NCBI GenBank assembly: GCA_947178215.1
Contig: CAMWXJ010000002.1
Coordinates: forward strand, 62,001-126,000
Origin: an uncultured Porphyromonadaceae bacterium
Lineage (GTDB): Bacteria; Bacteroidota; Bacteroidia; Bacteroidales; Muribaculaceae
DNA length: 64,000 nt
Direction of reading: 5' to 3'
Part shown: one piece after another, positions 56,461 through 64,000 of the stretch
Layout: each line of letters starts with the position of its first letter
Numbering within the stretch: position 1 is the first letter of the stretch
Notes under the pieces: model-generated
The model's input: the letters and a program-made list of their open reading frames with translations, nothing else
Database searches by the model: none
Told to the model about the DNA's origin: nothing
Position numbers and translations under genes: made by a program

Positions 56461-59400
56461 TTAGAGGGTAATTTTAAGACCGAGAGAGAGCTTGCGCACA
56501 TTGGCGTAGTAAGCGCCACGGCCTTGGGGAGCCTCAGGGTCGATACCCTTGTCGTAGATGTCGGAGAAGGTGAGGAGGTTCTCGCCGTTGAAATAAATAC
56601 GGAGTTTCTCTACACCGAAACGCTGGGTGAGAGCGGTCGGCACGGTATAACCGAAAGTGAGGTTTTTCAGACGAACATAGCTGGCATCCTGACACCAGAA
56701 CGAGTTGGTAACAGACACATCAGGCGATGAAGCCGAGTTTGTATAGAGGCGGGGATAGGTGCCGTTAGGATTCTCGGGAGTCCAACGCTGCTCCATCATC
56801 CAGTTGTTGATGGTACCACCGTTGTAGAACGCCTGTGCTGCCTCACCGGTCATATAGCGCTCGTAGTCGAATGCGCCCTGCCAGAGCATCGAGAAGTCGA
56901 AGTCGCGGAAGTTGACGCCGACATTGATACCACCCATCCATGAGGGATTCATCTTACCCATAACGGCACGGTCAGCAGCATCAATCTTGCCGTCAGCACC
57001 GGGCACAACGACAAGCTTGCCATCGGCATCCCTCTCATAGTGTGCGAAATCCTTGAAGCGGAGGTTACCGGGCTTCTCGTTACCTGTGCGTAGCGGACCG
57101 GCCTTCACCTCTTCTTCGTTCTTGAAGATACCGTCGGCTATGTAACCGTAGTATGAACCGATGGCTTCGCCCTCAAGATACCACACCAACTTATTATCGG
57201 GATTTTCACCCTGTGTACCGGCAAGATTGGTTATCTCGTTGTGGTTATATCCTACATTGATAGTAGCGTTCCAGCTCCAGTCCTTGTTGAGACGATGGTT
57301 GTAGGTAAGCGAGAGGTCTACACCCTTGTTCTCTACCGAGCCTGCGTTCTGTGCGGGTGCACTTACACCAAGAACTGTCTGAATCGGGAGGTTAAGCAAC
57401 ATGTCGTTGGTCTTGCGCTTATAGACAGAACCCTCGAATACAAACATATTGTTTAGGAACGAAGCTTCGAGACCGAGTTCCCAGTTGGTCACATTGGCCC
57501 ACTTGAGATTCCGGTTCACATAACGTCCCTCGTAGAGTGCGCTGTAAAGACTGCTACCAATCATCACATCGCTGTAGGCATAAGTAGCAACTGCAGGATA
57601 GTAGTCATCGCCAAGCTCCTCATTACCGGTGCGACCCCAGCCGAGACGGAGCTTAAGGTTGTTGAGCCAGTCACGGGTTCCTTCCATGAAGCTCTCCTGA
57701 GAGATTCGCCAAGCAGCTGACACAGCGGGGAAATAGCCCCAGCGGTTGTCCTTGGGGAAACGTGAGGATGCGTCGGCACGGAGATTAGCCTCGAAGAGAT
57801 AACGGCTGTCGAAATCATAGGTAATGCGACCAAACCATGAACGACGGTTGAGATCAAGGCCGCCGTCTTCGTTTGCCATGCCTACAGTTGAAAGAGCTCC
57901 AAGTGTTTCCCAAAGGGCGTTGTCACCGCCGCCAGTACGTGAAGCTTTGGTATAACGGTACATATAACGCACGGCCTCATAACCGGCGAGAAGGCCGATG
58001 GTGTGCTTCTCGGCGATGGTCTTGTTGTAGTTGATGGTGCCCTGATAGGTCATCCAGTCCCAGTTGGTATAGTTGTGGTCACCGCGACGTGTACCGTTGT
58101 CACCTCCGTTGTAGGAACCGCCGTAAAGGAGAACCTTACGGAATCTATAGTAATCACGCGAGTCGTGACGCCAGGAGAAGAGGGGCTTGATTACAAGACC
58201 ATCTATCGGCGTGATGTTAAGATACATGTTGGTAAACAGCTGGTCGTCTTTCTGACGGAAATAACCTGTAGCATTGTCACGCTCGGCGAGAGGGTTCTGC
58301 ATAGCGCCGGGAGCAACATACTCACCGTTATCATCATAGGGCGAAAGAGTGGCGTTGAGTCGGTTGACGTGCTGTACGATGCCGGCCACGCTGTTGTAAC
58401 CGTCCTTCTGGATTCCGCGATAGAACGAAGTCTGTATACCGAAAGCAAGCCAAGGCTTAAGTTGGGTATTCAGATTCACACGGGCATTGTAACGGTTGTA
58501 GTCGTTCTGGTCGAGCATACCTCCCTGATAGAGGTAGCCGAGAGATGCCATGTAGGTGGTGTTGGCCGAACCGCCGTTGATCTGAACGGTATGTGCGGTC
58601 TCGGTTGACCATTTCTTGAATGTCTCACCCCACCAGTCGGTGCCTCGGCCGTCAAGCAGACCGTTTTCATACATAGCCAGACGATCGTCAAAGCTCGACA
58701 CATCGGCATTGGGGTTGACGTTGAGCTGAGCCTCACGCATCAGCATAGTATAGTCGTGTGCGTTAACAGGATCGAGCTTTGTGGTGGGCTGAGCCCATGT
58801 TACGGTACCCGAATAGGAAATCTTGGGAGCTGAGTTTAGCTTACCTGTCTTGGTAGTGATAAGGATAACGCCGTTGGCGGCCTGCACACCGTAGATAGCA
58901 GCCGATGCAGCATCCTTAAGCACGGATATCGAAGCGATGTCCTGAGGGTCGATGTTGTTCATCGAACCGGGAACGCCGTCGACGATGACGAGGGGCGAGG
59001 CCGAGTTGATGGAGTTGTTACCGCGGATGGTGATGGAGCCTGTCTGGCCACCGGGGGCGCCCGATGACTGCACAACAACCACACCGGGCATCTCGCCGGC
59101 CATGGCAGCCGAAACCGATGCTACAGCACGGTCTTCGATAGCCGCTGCGCTCATCGACGATACTGAGCCGGTGACGTTGGCTTTCTTCTGTACGCCGTAA
59201 CCCACTACGACTACTTCGTCGAGGGCGTTGGCCGACTCTTTGAGGGTGATATTGAGCGGAGTACCTTTCCAGGTTACTTCCATTGGCTCGAAGCCTATGC
59301 AGCTTATCTGAAGCACTGCGCCGGGCTCCACACCTGCGATAGAGAACTTGCCGTCGATATTGGTGCTGGCGGCCTTGTTGGTGCCTTTGACCTTGATGGT

Positions 59401-59556
59401 AGCTCCAATAACTTCTTCCCCGGTGTCTGACACTATCGTGCCGACACACGCGCCTGCCGTCTGGGCGACGGCCACAGCCTGAAAGGCATCTAAGTACCCC
59501 CCCCCACAGAGGGTTAGGGCACCAAGCATGCCGGCTGCGATGAAACGTTTAGGCAT
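56461..59556 (-). CDS. SusC-family TonB-dependent transporter (second pair)
   Basis: 1031 residues from ATG 59556. Signal peptide MPKRFIAAGMLGALTLC runs into GGGYLDAF encoded by a G9 run (59497-59505). CarboxypepD_reg-like domain (CVGTIVSDTGEEVIGATIKV), ANALDEVVVVGYGVQKKANV, plug with VLKDAASAAIYGVQAANGVI, and a full barrel ending NVRKLSLGLKITL. It imports an unknown glycan or peptide with the SusD partner. The frame is intact at the G9 tract in this sequence. Confidence 0.95.
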   Translation of the reverse strand: MPKRFIAAGMLGALTLCGGGYLDAFQAVAVAQTAGACVGTIVSDTGEEVIGATIKVKGTNKAASTNIDGKFSIAGVEPGAVLQISCIGFEPMEVTWKGTPLNITLKESANALDEVVVVGYGVQKKANVTGSVSSMSAAAIEDRAVASVSAAMAGEMPGVVVVQSSGAPGGQTGSITIRGNNSINSASPLVIVDGVPGSMNNIDPQDIASISVLKDAASAAIYGVQAANGVILITTKTGKLNSAPKISYSGTVTWAQPTTKLDPVNAHDYTMLMREAQLNVNPNADVSSFDDRLAMYENGLLDGRGTDWWGETFKKWSTETAHTVQINGGSANTTYMASLGYLYQGGMLDQNDYNRYNARVNLNTQLKPWLAFGIQTSFYRGIQKDGYNSVAGIVQHVNRLNATLSPYDDNGEYVAPGAMQNPLAERDNATGYFRQKDDQLFTNMYLNITPIDGLVIKPLFSWRHDSRDYYRFRKVLLYGGSYNGGDNGTRRGDHNYTNWDWMTYQGTINYNKTIAEKHTIGLLAGYEAVRYMYRYTKASRTGGGDNALWETLGALSTVGMANEDGGLDLNRRSWFGRITYDFDSRYLFEANLRADASSRFPKDNRWGYFPAVSAAWRISQESFMEGTRDWLNNLKLRLGWGRTGNEELGDDYYPAVATYAYSDVMIGSSLYSALYEGRYVNRNLKWANVTNWELGLEASFLNNMFVFEGSVYKRKTNDMLLNLPIQTVLGVSAPAQNAGSVENKGVDLSLTYNHRLNKDWSWNATINVGYNHNEITNLAGTQGENPDNKLVWYLEGEAIGSYYGYIADGIFKNEEEVKAGPLRTGNEKPGNLRFKDFAHYERDADGKLVVVPGADGKIDAADRAVMGKMNPSWMGGINVGVNFRDFDFSMLWQGAFDYERYMTGEAAQAFYNGGTINNWMMEQRWTPENPNGTYPRLYTNSASSPDVSVTNSFWCQDASYVRLKNLTFGYTVPTALTQRFGVEKLRIYFNGENLLTFSDIYDKGIDPEAPQGRGAYYANVRKLSLGLKITL
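59497..59505 (-). repeat. G9 homopolymer in susC signal-peptide codons
   Basis: Nine consecutive C on the plus strand (G9 in the coding strand), codons 18-20 of the SusC-like gene. A one-base slip would stop translation early. Confidence 0.9.
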
Positions 59557-59645
59557 ATAACTTAAGGTTTGGTAAATAAATAGATAAATATGATAATGAT
59601 TAAAACGTGAGATAGCGACAGGTGCGCTCTCTGCATCATCGGGTA

Positions 59646-59653
59646 CAAAGTTA
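59646..59653 (-). promoter_or_regulatory. Promoter -7 element of second susC/susD operon
   Basis: Minus strand TAACTTTG; predicted start near 59640 with a leader of about 84 bases. No TTTG at normal spacing; a TTTT lies 17 bases upstream. Confidence 0.55.
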
Positions 59654-59723
59654 CGATTTTTTTCAGTATTAAAACTATTTTAACATAAAATTATCACCCA
59701 ATAGTCGGAACAAAATGGCGAAA

Positions 59724-59752
59724 GCGGCCCCTCGTAGACCGAGGAGCCGCTC
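59724..59752 (-). terminator. Terminator after acyl-CoA synthetase gene
   Basis: AGCGGC-CCTCG / CGAGG-GCCGCT stem with one mismatch and loop TAGAC, followed on the minus strand by TTTCG. About 43 bases after the stop codon. Confidence 0.78.
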
Positions 59753-59794
59753 ACATATCGTCAGAGCGGTAATAATTACCGCATCATATCTTTT

Positions 59795-61600
59795 TCAGGC
59801 ATACATCGCCTCGATTTCGCGGGCGTAGCGCTGCGCTATGACGGGGCGTTTGATTTTAAGCGTGTTGGTAAGCTCTCCGGCCTCCATGGTAAAAGCCTTG
59901 GGGAGGAGGGTAAACTTCTTGATGCGCTCGAAGCCTGCGAAGCCTTTTTGCAGACGCTCGATGCGGTCGGCAATCATGGCGCGTATCTCGCTGTTCTTAA
60001 CAAGGTCTTCGAGATTCTGATAGCTTATCTTGTTGGCACCGGCATACTCTTTGAGGGCTTCGTAGGCGGGGATGATTATGGCGGTCACATATTTGCGCTG
60101 ATCGCCTATCACGGCCACCTGGTCGATAAACTTGTCCTCGCCCAGACGGCTCTCTATGGCCTGCGGTGCGATATACTTGCCGTTGGAGGTCTTGAACAGG
60201 TCCTTGATGCGCTCGGTGAGGATGAGGGCTCCGGTGTCGTCGATGCGGCCGGCGTCGCCGGTGCGGAACCAGCCGTCGGCGGTAAAGGCTTCGGCAGTGG
60301 CTTCGGGCTTGCCATAGTAGCCGCTCATCACGGTGGGGCCTTTGACGAGTATCTCGCCGTCGTCGGCGATGCGCACGCGGATGCCGGGGAGCGGGGTACC
60401 CACGGTGCCTATCTCATAGCCCACGTTGGGGAAGCAGGTCACGGTGGCGGTGGTCTCGGAGAGGCCGTAGCCTATCACGATGTTAATGCCACACGAGTGG
60501 AGAAACTCCACGATAGTGGTCGAGAGGGGGGCGCCGGCGGTTGGGAAGATGTTGCCGTGGGGGATGCCTATGGCGCGGCGCACGTTGTCAAACACCATTT
60601 TGTCGTAGAACTCCCACTGCTTGCGGAGCAGCCACGGGGCCTTGCGGCCGCGGCGCACATAGTCGAGGTTGTAGCGGCGCCCTATGTCGAGGGCACGGCC
60701 CACCATGACGCGCTTTATGGAGCTCATGCGACCTATCTGCTCCTGCACGGCTGTGTAGACCTTTTCCCAGAAGCGGGGCACTGAACACATGCAGGTGGGC
60801 TTGACTGCGCCCACGCATTCCTGTATGCGCTTGGGATCGGGGTTGATTGTCACTTTCATGCCCGAGTAGAGGCAGAAGTAGGTCCAGGCGCGCTCGAAGA
60901 TATGGCTCAGCGGCAGGAAGCACACTGAGGTGTCGGCGTCGGAGAGCATGGTGAGTCGCTCGAAATGGAGCGGGAGCTGGGCGTTGAAGCAGCTGTGGGG
61001 CAGCACGGCGCCTTTGGGCTCGCCCGTGGTACCCGATGTATATATTATGGTGGCAATATCCTCGGGGGTGGCGGCGGCGGAGCGGGCCTCCACTTCGGCG
61101 TGGCAGGCGTCGCCGGCGCTAAGGCCGAGAGCTATGAGGTCGGCGAAAGTCATAGTGCCGGGAGCGACGGGCGCCTCAACCGGCTCGCAAGTGATGATGT
61201 GGCTTAGCGAGGGGCAGTTGCTGCGTATGGAGCACACCATGTCGTACTGCTTGCGGTCGCCCGTAATGATGAGCTTGGCCTCGCAGTCGCGCACTATATA
61301 CTCGACCTGCTCGGGGGAAGAAGTGGCATAAATAGCCACCGGCACGGCGCGATTGGCGTAGGCGGCGAAATCGGCGAGCAGGCACTCGGCGCGGTTGGCC
61401 GAAAATATGGCTATGCGGTCGGTCTCTTCGATGTCAAGAATCTCGAAAGCGGCGGCGACGGCGCGGGTGATCCGGGCCATCTCGCTCCACGTGGTGGGGC
61501 GGGAAGTGCGCGTGTCGGCGTCAAACACTTCATAGGCCGTACGGTCGGCAGGATACCTGGACGCCTGTCCGGCGATAAGAGAGGTGAGTATATTGGGCAT
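59795..61600 (-). CDS. Long-chain fatty acid--CoA ligase (AMP-binding)
   Basis: 601 residues. ANL-superfamily enzyme: P-loop ATIIYTSGTTGEPKGAVLPH, GYGLSETTATVTCFPNVGYE, FRTGDAGRIDDTGALILTER and the C-terminal lysine region with KTSNGKYIAPQAIES. Long-chain acyl-CoA synthetase group (FadD15/FAA type): activates fatty acids with ATP and CoA at the inner membrane. Anaerobic Bacteroidales use it mainly to recycle host or dietary fatty acids into lipids. Monocistronic with promoter at 61626-61633 and terminator at 59724-59752. Confidence 0.92.
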   Translation of the reverse strand: MPNILTSLIAGQASRYPADRTAYEVFDADTRTSRPTTWSEMARITRAVAAAFEILDIEETDRIAIFSANRAECLLADFAAYANRAVPVAIYATSSPEQVEYIVRDCEAKLIITGDRKQYDMVCSIRSNCPSLSHIITCEPVEAPVAPGTMTFADLIALGLSAGDACHAEVEARSAAATPEDIATIIYTSGTTGEPKGAVLPHSCFNAQLPLHFERLTMLSDADTSVCFLPLSHIFERAWTYFCLYSGMKVTINPDPKRIQECVGAVKPTCMCSVPRFWEKVYTAVQEQIGRMSSIKRVMVGRALDIGRRYNLDYVRRGRKAPWLLRKQWEFYDKMVFDNVRRAIGIPHGNIFPTAGAPLSTTIVEFLHSCGINIVIGYGLSETTATVTCFPNVGYEIGTVGTPLPGIRVRIADDGEILVKGPTVMSGYYGKPEATAEAFTADGWFRTGDAGRIDDTGALILTERIKDLFKTSNGKYIAPQAIESRLGEDKFIDQVAVIGDQRKYVTAIIIPAYEALKEYAGANKISYQNLEDLVKNSEIRAMIADRIERLQKGFAGFERIKKFTLLPKAFTMEAGELTNTLKIKRPVIAQRYAREIEAMYA

Positions 61601-61625
61601 GTAGTAATTTCAGATGATATTTTGG

Positions 61626-61633
61626 CAAAGATA
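61626..61633 (-). promoter_or_regulatory. Promoter -7 element of acyl-CoA synthetase gene
   Basis: Minus strand TATCTTTG, 25 bases before the ATG at 61600. A TTAG lies near the -33 position. Confidence 0.55.
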
Positions 61634-61743
61634 ACGCCAATCTCTCCATTATCTAACGCCCGATGCCGCGAAATGTAGGAGCACTTAACATATCTTGGGC
61701 GCAACGGCAGTCAAATTAACATCCGTTAACGTTAATTTCACTG

Positions 61744-62313
61744 TTATTTCAGACGTGCGCGAAGCAGCCCGGCAGGCTCTGAACCGCCCCACGCGAGCGA
61801 ACCCTCGATGATGTCGCCCACCTTGACGGCCACGGCATCGACGGAGGTAAAGGGGGCTATGATGTCGCCGTTGCGAATTGTAAGATAGCGAGCTACGACT
61901 GCAACGGCGCTGTCGATAGCGGCCTCGTCGGGGGTGAGGGTGACGGTGAGGCCTGCGAAACACACGGTGACGGGAGCGGCGGGATCGGAGGGCAGTGCGC
62001 TCCACTCCCCCAGCTGTATGCAGCCGTCGAAGGCCGAGGCCAAGCCTCCGGGCCACGACTCGGCGGGGAGCGGCGACAGGCGCATGAGTAGCGTCACGGC
62101 GTCGTAATAGCGTGGGGCGAAGCGGGCCGACACCCCTTTGCCGAGACGGCTCACACGCACGCCGAGCATGAATCGGGCCTCCCACTCCGAGGCGAAGTCG
62201 GGCACGAACAGCGGCTTGCCGGGGAGGGTTACGGCCGAGTCGGGGATTACCGACACTACCGGAAAATCGTCGACGGCGTCGGAGGCGCGGCGCGCCAGGG
62301 CTATCATCTTCAT
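61744..62313 (-). CDS. Degenerate fumarylacetoacetate hydrolase-fold protein
   Basis: 189 residues. Similar in layout to the small FAH-family proteins: VIPDSAVTLPGKPLFVPDFA, EWEARFMLGVRVSRLGKGVS, ARFAPRYYDAVTLLMRL and the C-terminal TIRNGDIIAPFTS and KVGDIIEGSLAWG. The metal-binding ExE pair reads EAR here and the usual DFTARD segment is replaced by RLSPLPAE, so metal-dependent hydrolase or decarboxylase activity is doubtful. Starts 7 bases after rex, in the same operon. Could be a non-catalytic homologue. Confidence 0.6.
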   Translation of the reverse strand: MKMIALARRASDAVDDFPVVSVIPDSAVTLPGKPLFVPDFASEWEARFMLGVRVSRLGKGVSARFAPRYYDAVTLLMRLSPLPAESWPGGLASAFDGCIQLGEWSALPSDPAAPVTVCFAGLTVTLTPDEAAIDSAVAVVARYLTIRNGDIIAPFTSVDAVAVKVGDIIEGSLAWGGSEPAGLLRARLK

Positions 62314-62320
62314 AACAAAG

Positions 62321-62965
62321 TCACTGTTTGCAGGGCGATGGGGTCACGGAAGCGAGGCGGTTGTACATCACGGCGAGGTGTGAGTAGATAGAGGTGTTCT
62401 GCACTATAATATCCTCGCGGGTGCGTATGCGGAAAGGGGTGAAATTCCAGAGCGCGCGTATGCCGGCGGCTACGGCATGGTCGGCGGCGTTCTGCGCCTT
62501 GTCGACCGGCACGGCTATCACGGCAATCTCGGCGCCAAGGCGCGGACGCATCTCTTCAAGGCTCGACATAGGGTAGATGCCTACGCCGTCGACCTCGCGG
62601 CCGGCGAGGGCCGGGTCGGTGTCGAAGCCGGCCACGATGCGGAGGCCGAAACGCTGGAGGCCGCTGTCGGCAATGAGGGCACGTCCCAGGGAGCCGCAGC
62701 CTATCATCACGGCGAGGTGCTGACGGCGGAAGCCGAGAAACTGCGTGAGTTTCTGTTCGAGCTCGGACACGGAGTAGCCCACGCGGGTGCGCCCCTTGAT
62801 TTTGAGAAATGACAAATCCTTGGCCGTCTGCGACGGGTCGACGTTGAGCTCGCGGGCTATCGCGGTCGACGACACATAGTCGACGTCCGAGGCCCTGAGC
62901 ATTGACACATAGGCCAGATACCAGGGCAGGCGTCCGAGGGTCGGTTCGGGAATGTATTGGGTCAT
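62321..62965 (-). CDS. rex: Redox-sensing transcriptional repressor Rex
   Basis: 214 residues. N-terminal winged helix (TLGRLPWYLAYVSMLRASDV, VSSTAIARELNVDPSQTAKD, KIKGRTRVGYSV) and C-terminal Rossmann domain with GCGSLGRALIADSGL; the end IVQNTSIYSHLAVMYNRL is the domain-swapped helix of Rex. It senses the NADH/NAD+ ratio and represses fermentation and respiration genes. No target operator was identified in the window. Full length. Confidence 0.93.
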   Translation of the reverse strand: MTQYIPEPTLGRLPWYLAYVSMLRASDVDYVSSTAIARELNVDPSQTAKDLSFLKIKGRTRVGYSVSELEQKLTQFLGFRRQHLAVMIGCGSLGRALIADSGLQRFGLRIVAGFDTDPALAGREVDGVGIYPMSSLEEMRPRLGAEIAVIAVPVDKAQNAADHAVAAGIRALWNFTPFRIRTREDIIVQNTSIYSHLAVMYNRLASVTPSPCKQ

Positions 62966-62986
62966 GTCGATGTTTTTCAGTGTGTA

Positions 62987-64000
62987 TCAGAGCCGTGTGC
63001 CCGACGACTGCTGGCGGCGGTCATTGCCGCCGAAAGGATTGGTGTAGCTGTTGGCGCCTCCGGCTCCCGAGCCGGTGACGGGGCGTCCGAACTGGTCGTA
63101 GCCCTGCTCCTCTTCCTCATCCTCGTCCTCGGCTACCTCGCCGGGCTTGGGCTTGGGCTTGTTTTTCTTAATGTCTTTATGTTTCTGCATGTCGAGGGGC
63201 AGCTCGTAGACGTTCCACGTCTGTTCGAGGTCCCAGTTCTTTTTCAATGGTATGCGTGAGGGGAAATATGCCGTTTCCTCGGGCTGTATGGAATCGAGGA
63301 GCGAGCCGGTGTCGTAGACTCCGTTGCCATTGTCGTCGAAATATAGGCGCGCATAGTAGTCGGAGGGGTCGAGATAGTCAAACACGGCGCGGCCGTCGGG
63401 GCCTACGGCGACCTGTCGCAGCGGCTTGTCGCTCTTGTCGAGCAGCTCTACCACGGCGGGGCGGCCTCCGGTGCCGCTGATGTTGAATATTATCGAGGAG
63501 TACTCGTCGCGGCTGCGGGCCTTGAAGTCGGCGCTGAAATTGTCGAGCGGCTCACCGTAGACGCTCACCGTGGCGTTGGAGTCGACTGTGAGCTTGTAGG
63601 AGGCTCCCGACTTCCACTCCACGGGCGAGCCGACCAGTTCGAGGAGGCGTCCCGAGGGTGAACGCATGAGCGTGAAGCCCTTGACGCGTGTCCACACCGT
63701 GTCGCCCTCAGGCTGCTCCATAAGCGTTACGGTGGTGGAGTCGAACCGCGCGAGTGGCTTGTCGACGGTGAAACGCAACGGCTGGTTGAGCTGCTGCGTG
63801 GAGCCGCTCGCGAGAGAGAGCTTAATCTTCGCAATCTCAGGCTCGGGCTCGGCGATGCTGTCGGCGTCGACGTCGAGCGTGTCGCCTGCGGGCGCGCGCT
63901 TTTTCTTGCCACCGGGAGCCTTGTCGCTGTCTGACTTCTTCGACGACTTGCTGCGACGGTGAAACACTTTCAGGGTGTCGGTCTGCCACACGAGCATGTC
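62987..64000 (-). CDS. Ig-like domain envelope protein, C-terminal part (5' end outside window)
   Basis: The frame runs to the window edge; 337 residues are visible and the start is missing. Contents: charged linker (SKSSKKSDSDKAPGGKKKR), beta-sandwich segments (KIKLSLASGSTQQLNQPLRF), KPLRQVAVGPDGRAVFDYLD and YYARLYFDDNGNGVYDTGSL typical of Big_5/Ig-like Bacteroidales lipoproteins of about 550-600 residues, then an acidic tail (EVAEDEDEEEEQGYDQFGRP). Envelope-associated, function unknown. 21 bases upstream of rex, possibly co-transcribed. Confidence 0.7.
   Translation of the reverse strand, partial: DMLVWQTDTLKVFHRRSKSSKKSDSDKAPGGKKKRAPAGDTLDVDADSIAEPEPEIAKIKLSLASGSTQQLNQPLRFTVDKPLARFDSTTVTLMEQPEGDTVWTRVKGFTLMRSPSGRLLELVGSPVEWKSGASYKLTVDSNATVSVYGEPLDNFSADFKARSRDEYSSIIFNISGTGGRPAVVELLDKSDKPLRQVAVGPDGRAVFDYLDPSDYYARLYFDDNGNGVYDTGSLLDSIQPEETAYFPSRIPLKKNWDLEQTWNVYELPLDMQKHKDIKKNKPKPKPGEVAEDEDEEEEQGYDQFGRPVTGSGAGGANSYTNPFGGNDRRQQSSGTRL

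Overview
The window looks like a chromosome segment from a GC-rich member of the order Bacteroidales, perhaps a Muribaculaceae-like gut commensal (family-level placement is inference). Evidence: two SusC/SusD pairs, several surface glycoside hydrolases, an NVEALA peptide, BF3164-type propeller lipoproteins, DUF3078 and DUF6057 proteins, and repeated use of the Bacteroidota promoter TTTG-N19-21-TAnnTTTG with few Shine-Dalgarno sites. I see no rRNA, CRISPR array or prophage.

Left part (1-22.3 kb). A purE fragment is followed by a four-gene efflux operon (TolC, HlyD, two ABC-2 permeases, no ATPase) and a nucleotidyltransferase/GHMP-kinase-like fusion. An AT-rich patch (6.8-8.5 kb) carries an NVEALA cysteine-rich peptide, a propeller lipoprotein and a broken-looking small gene. 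Next come mtaB, a lipid A-type acyltransferase and a GT2 glycosyltransferase. Convergent to these is a thioredoxin / VKOR / 56-residue peptide operon. Three secreted or outer-membrane proteins, a FadL-type porin, a GH20 hexosaminidase and a GH95-like enzyme follow, then a tRNA-Ala(GGC) with its own promoter and terminator.

Central part (22.5-39.5 kb). This is a polysaccharide utilization locus: SusC, SusD, terminator, AraC regulator, then a divergent operon of GH2, sugar-porter MFS, DUF5107-TPR protein and a second GH2. It reads as glycan import and periplasmic hydrolysis, uptake of the released sugar by the MFS permease, and cytoplasmic processing possibly by the DUF5107 protein; the substrate is not evident.

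A second AT-rich block (39.6-45.0 kb) holds another propeller lipoprotein, a CarboxypepD_reg/beta-barrel receptor and a membrane-spanning TPR regulator, separated by long perfect hairpins. Then come a LacZ-type beta-galactosidase, rsgA, a winged-helix protein, a lipoprotein with one c-type heme motif and a DUF6057 membrane protein.

Right part (53.1-64 kb). A Y1 (IS200/IS605-like) transposase lies beside 2.4 copies of a 320-bp palindrome-rich tandem repeat; a 15-bp motif is shared between the two ends of this region. Then come an orphan SusD/SusC pair with a G9 tract in the SusC signal peptide, an acyl-CoA synthetase, a degenerate FAH-fold protein, the redox sensor Rex and the C-terminal part of an Ig-like protein.

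Points most worth a second look: the Y1 transposase with its palindromic array, the NVEALA-propeller-small-gene operon, the Trx-VKOR-peptide operon, the DUF5107-TPR protein inside the PUL, and the G9 tract in SusC.
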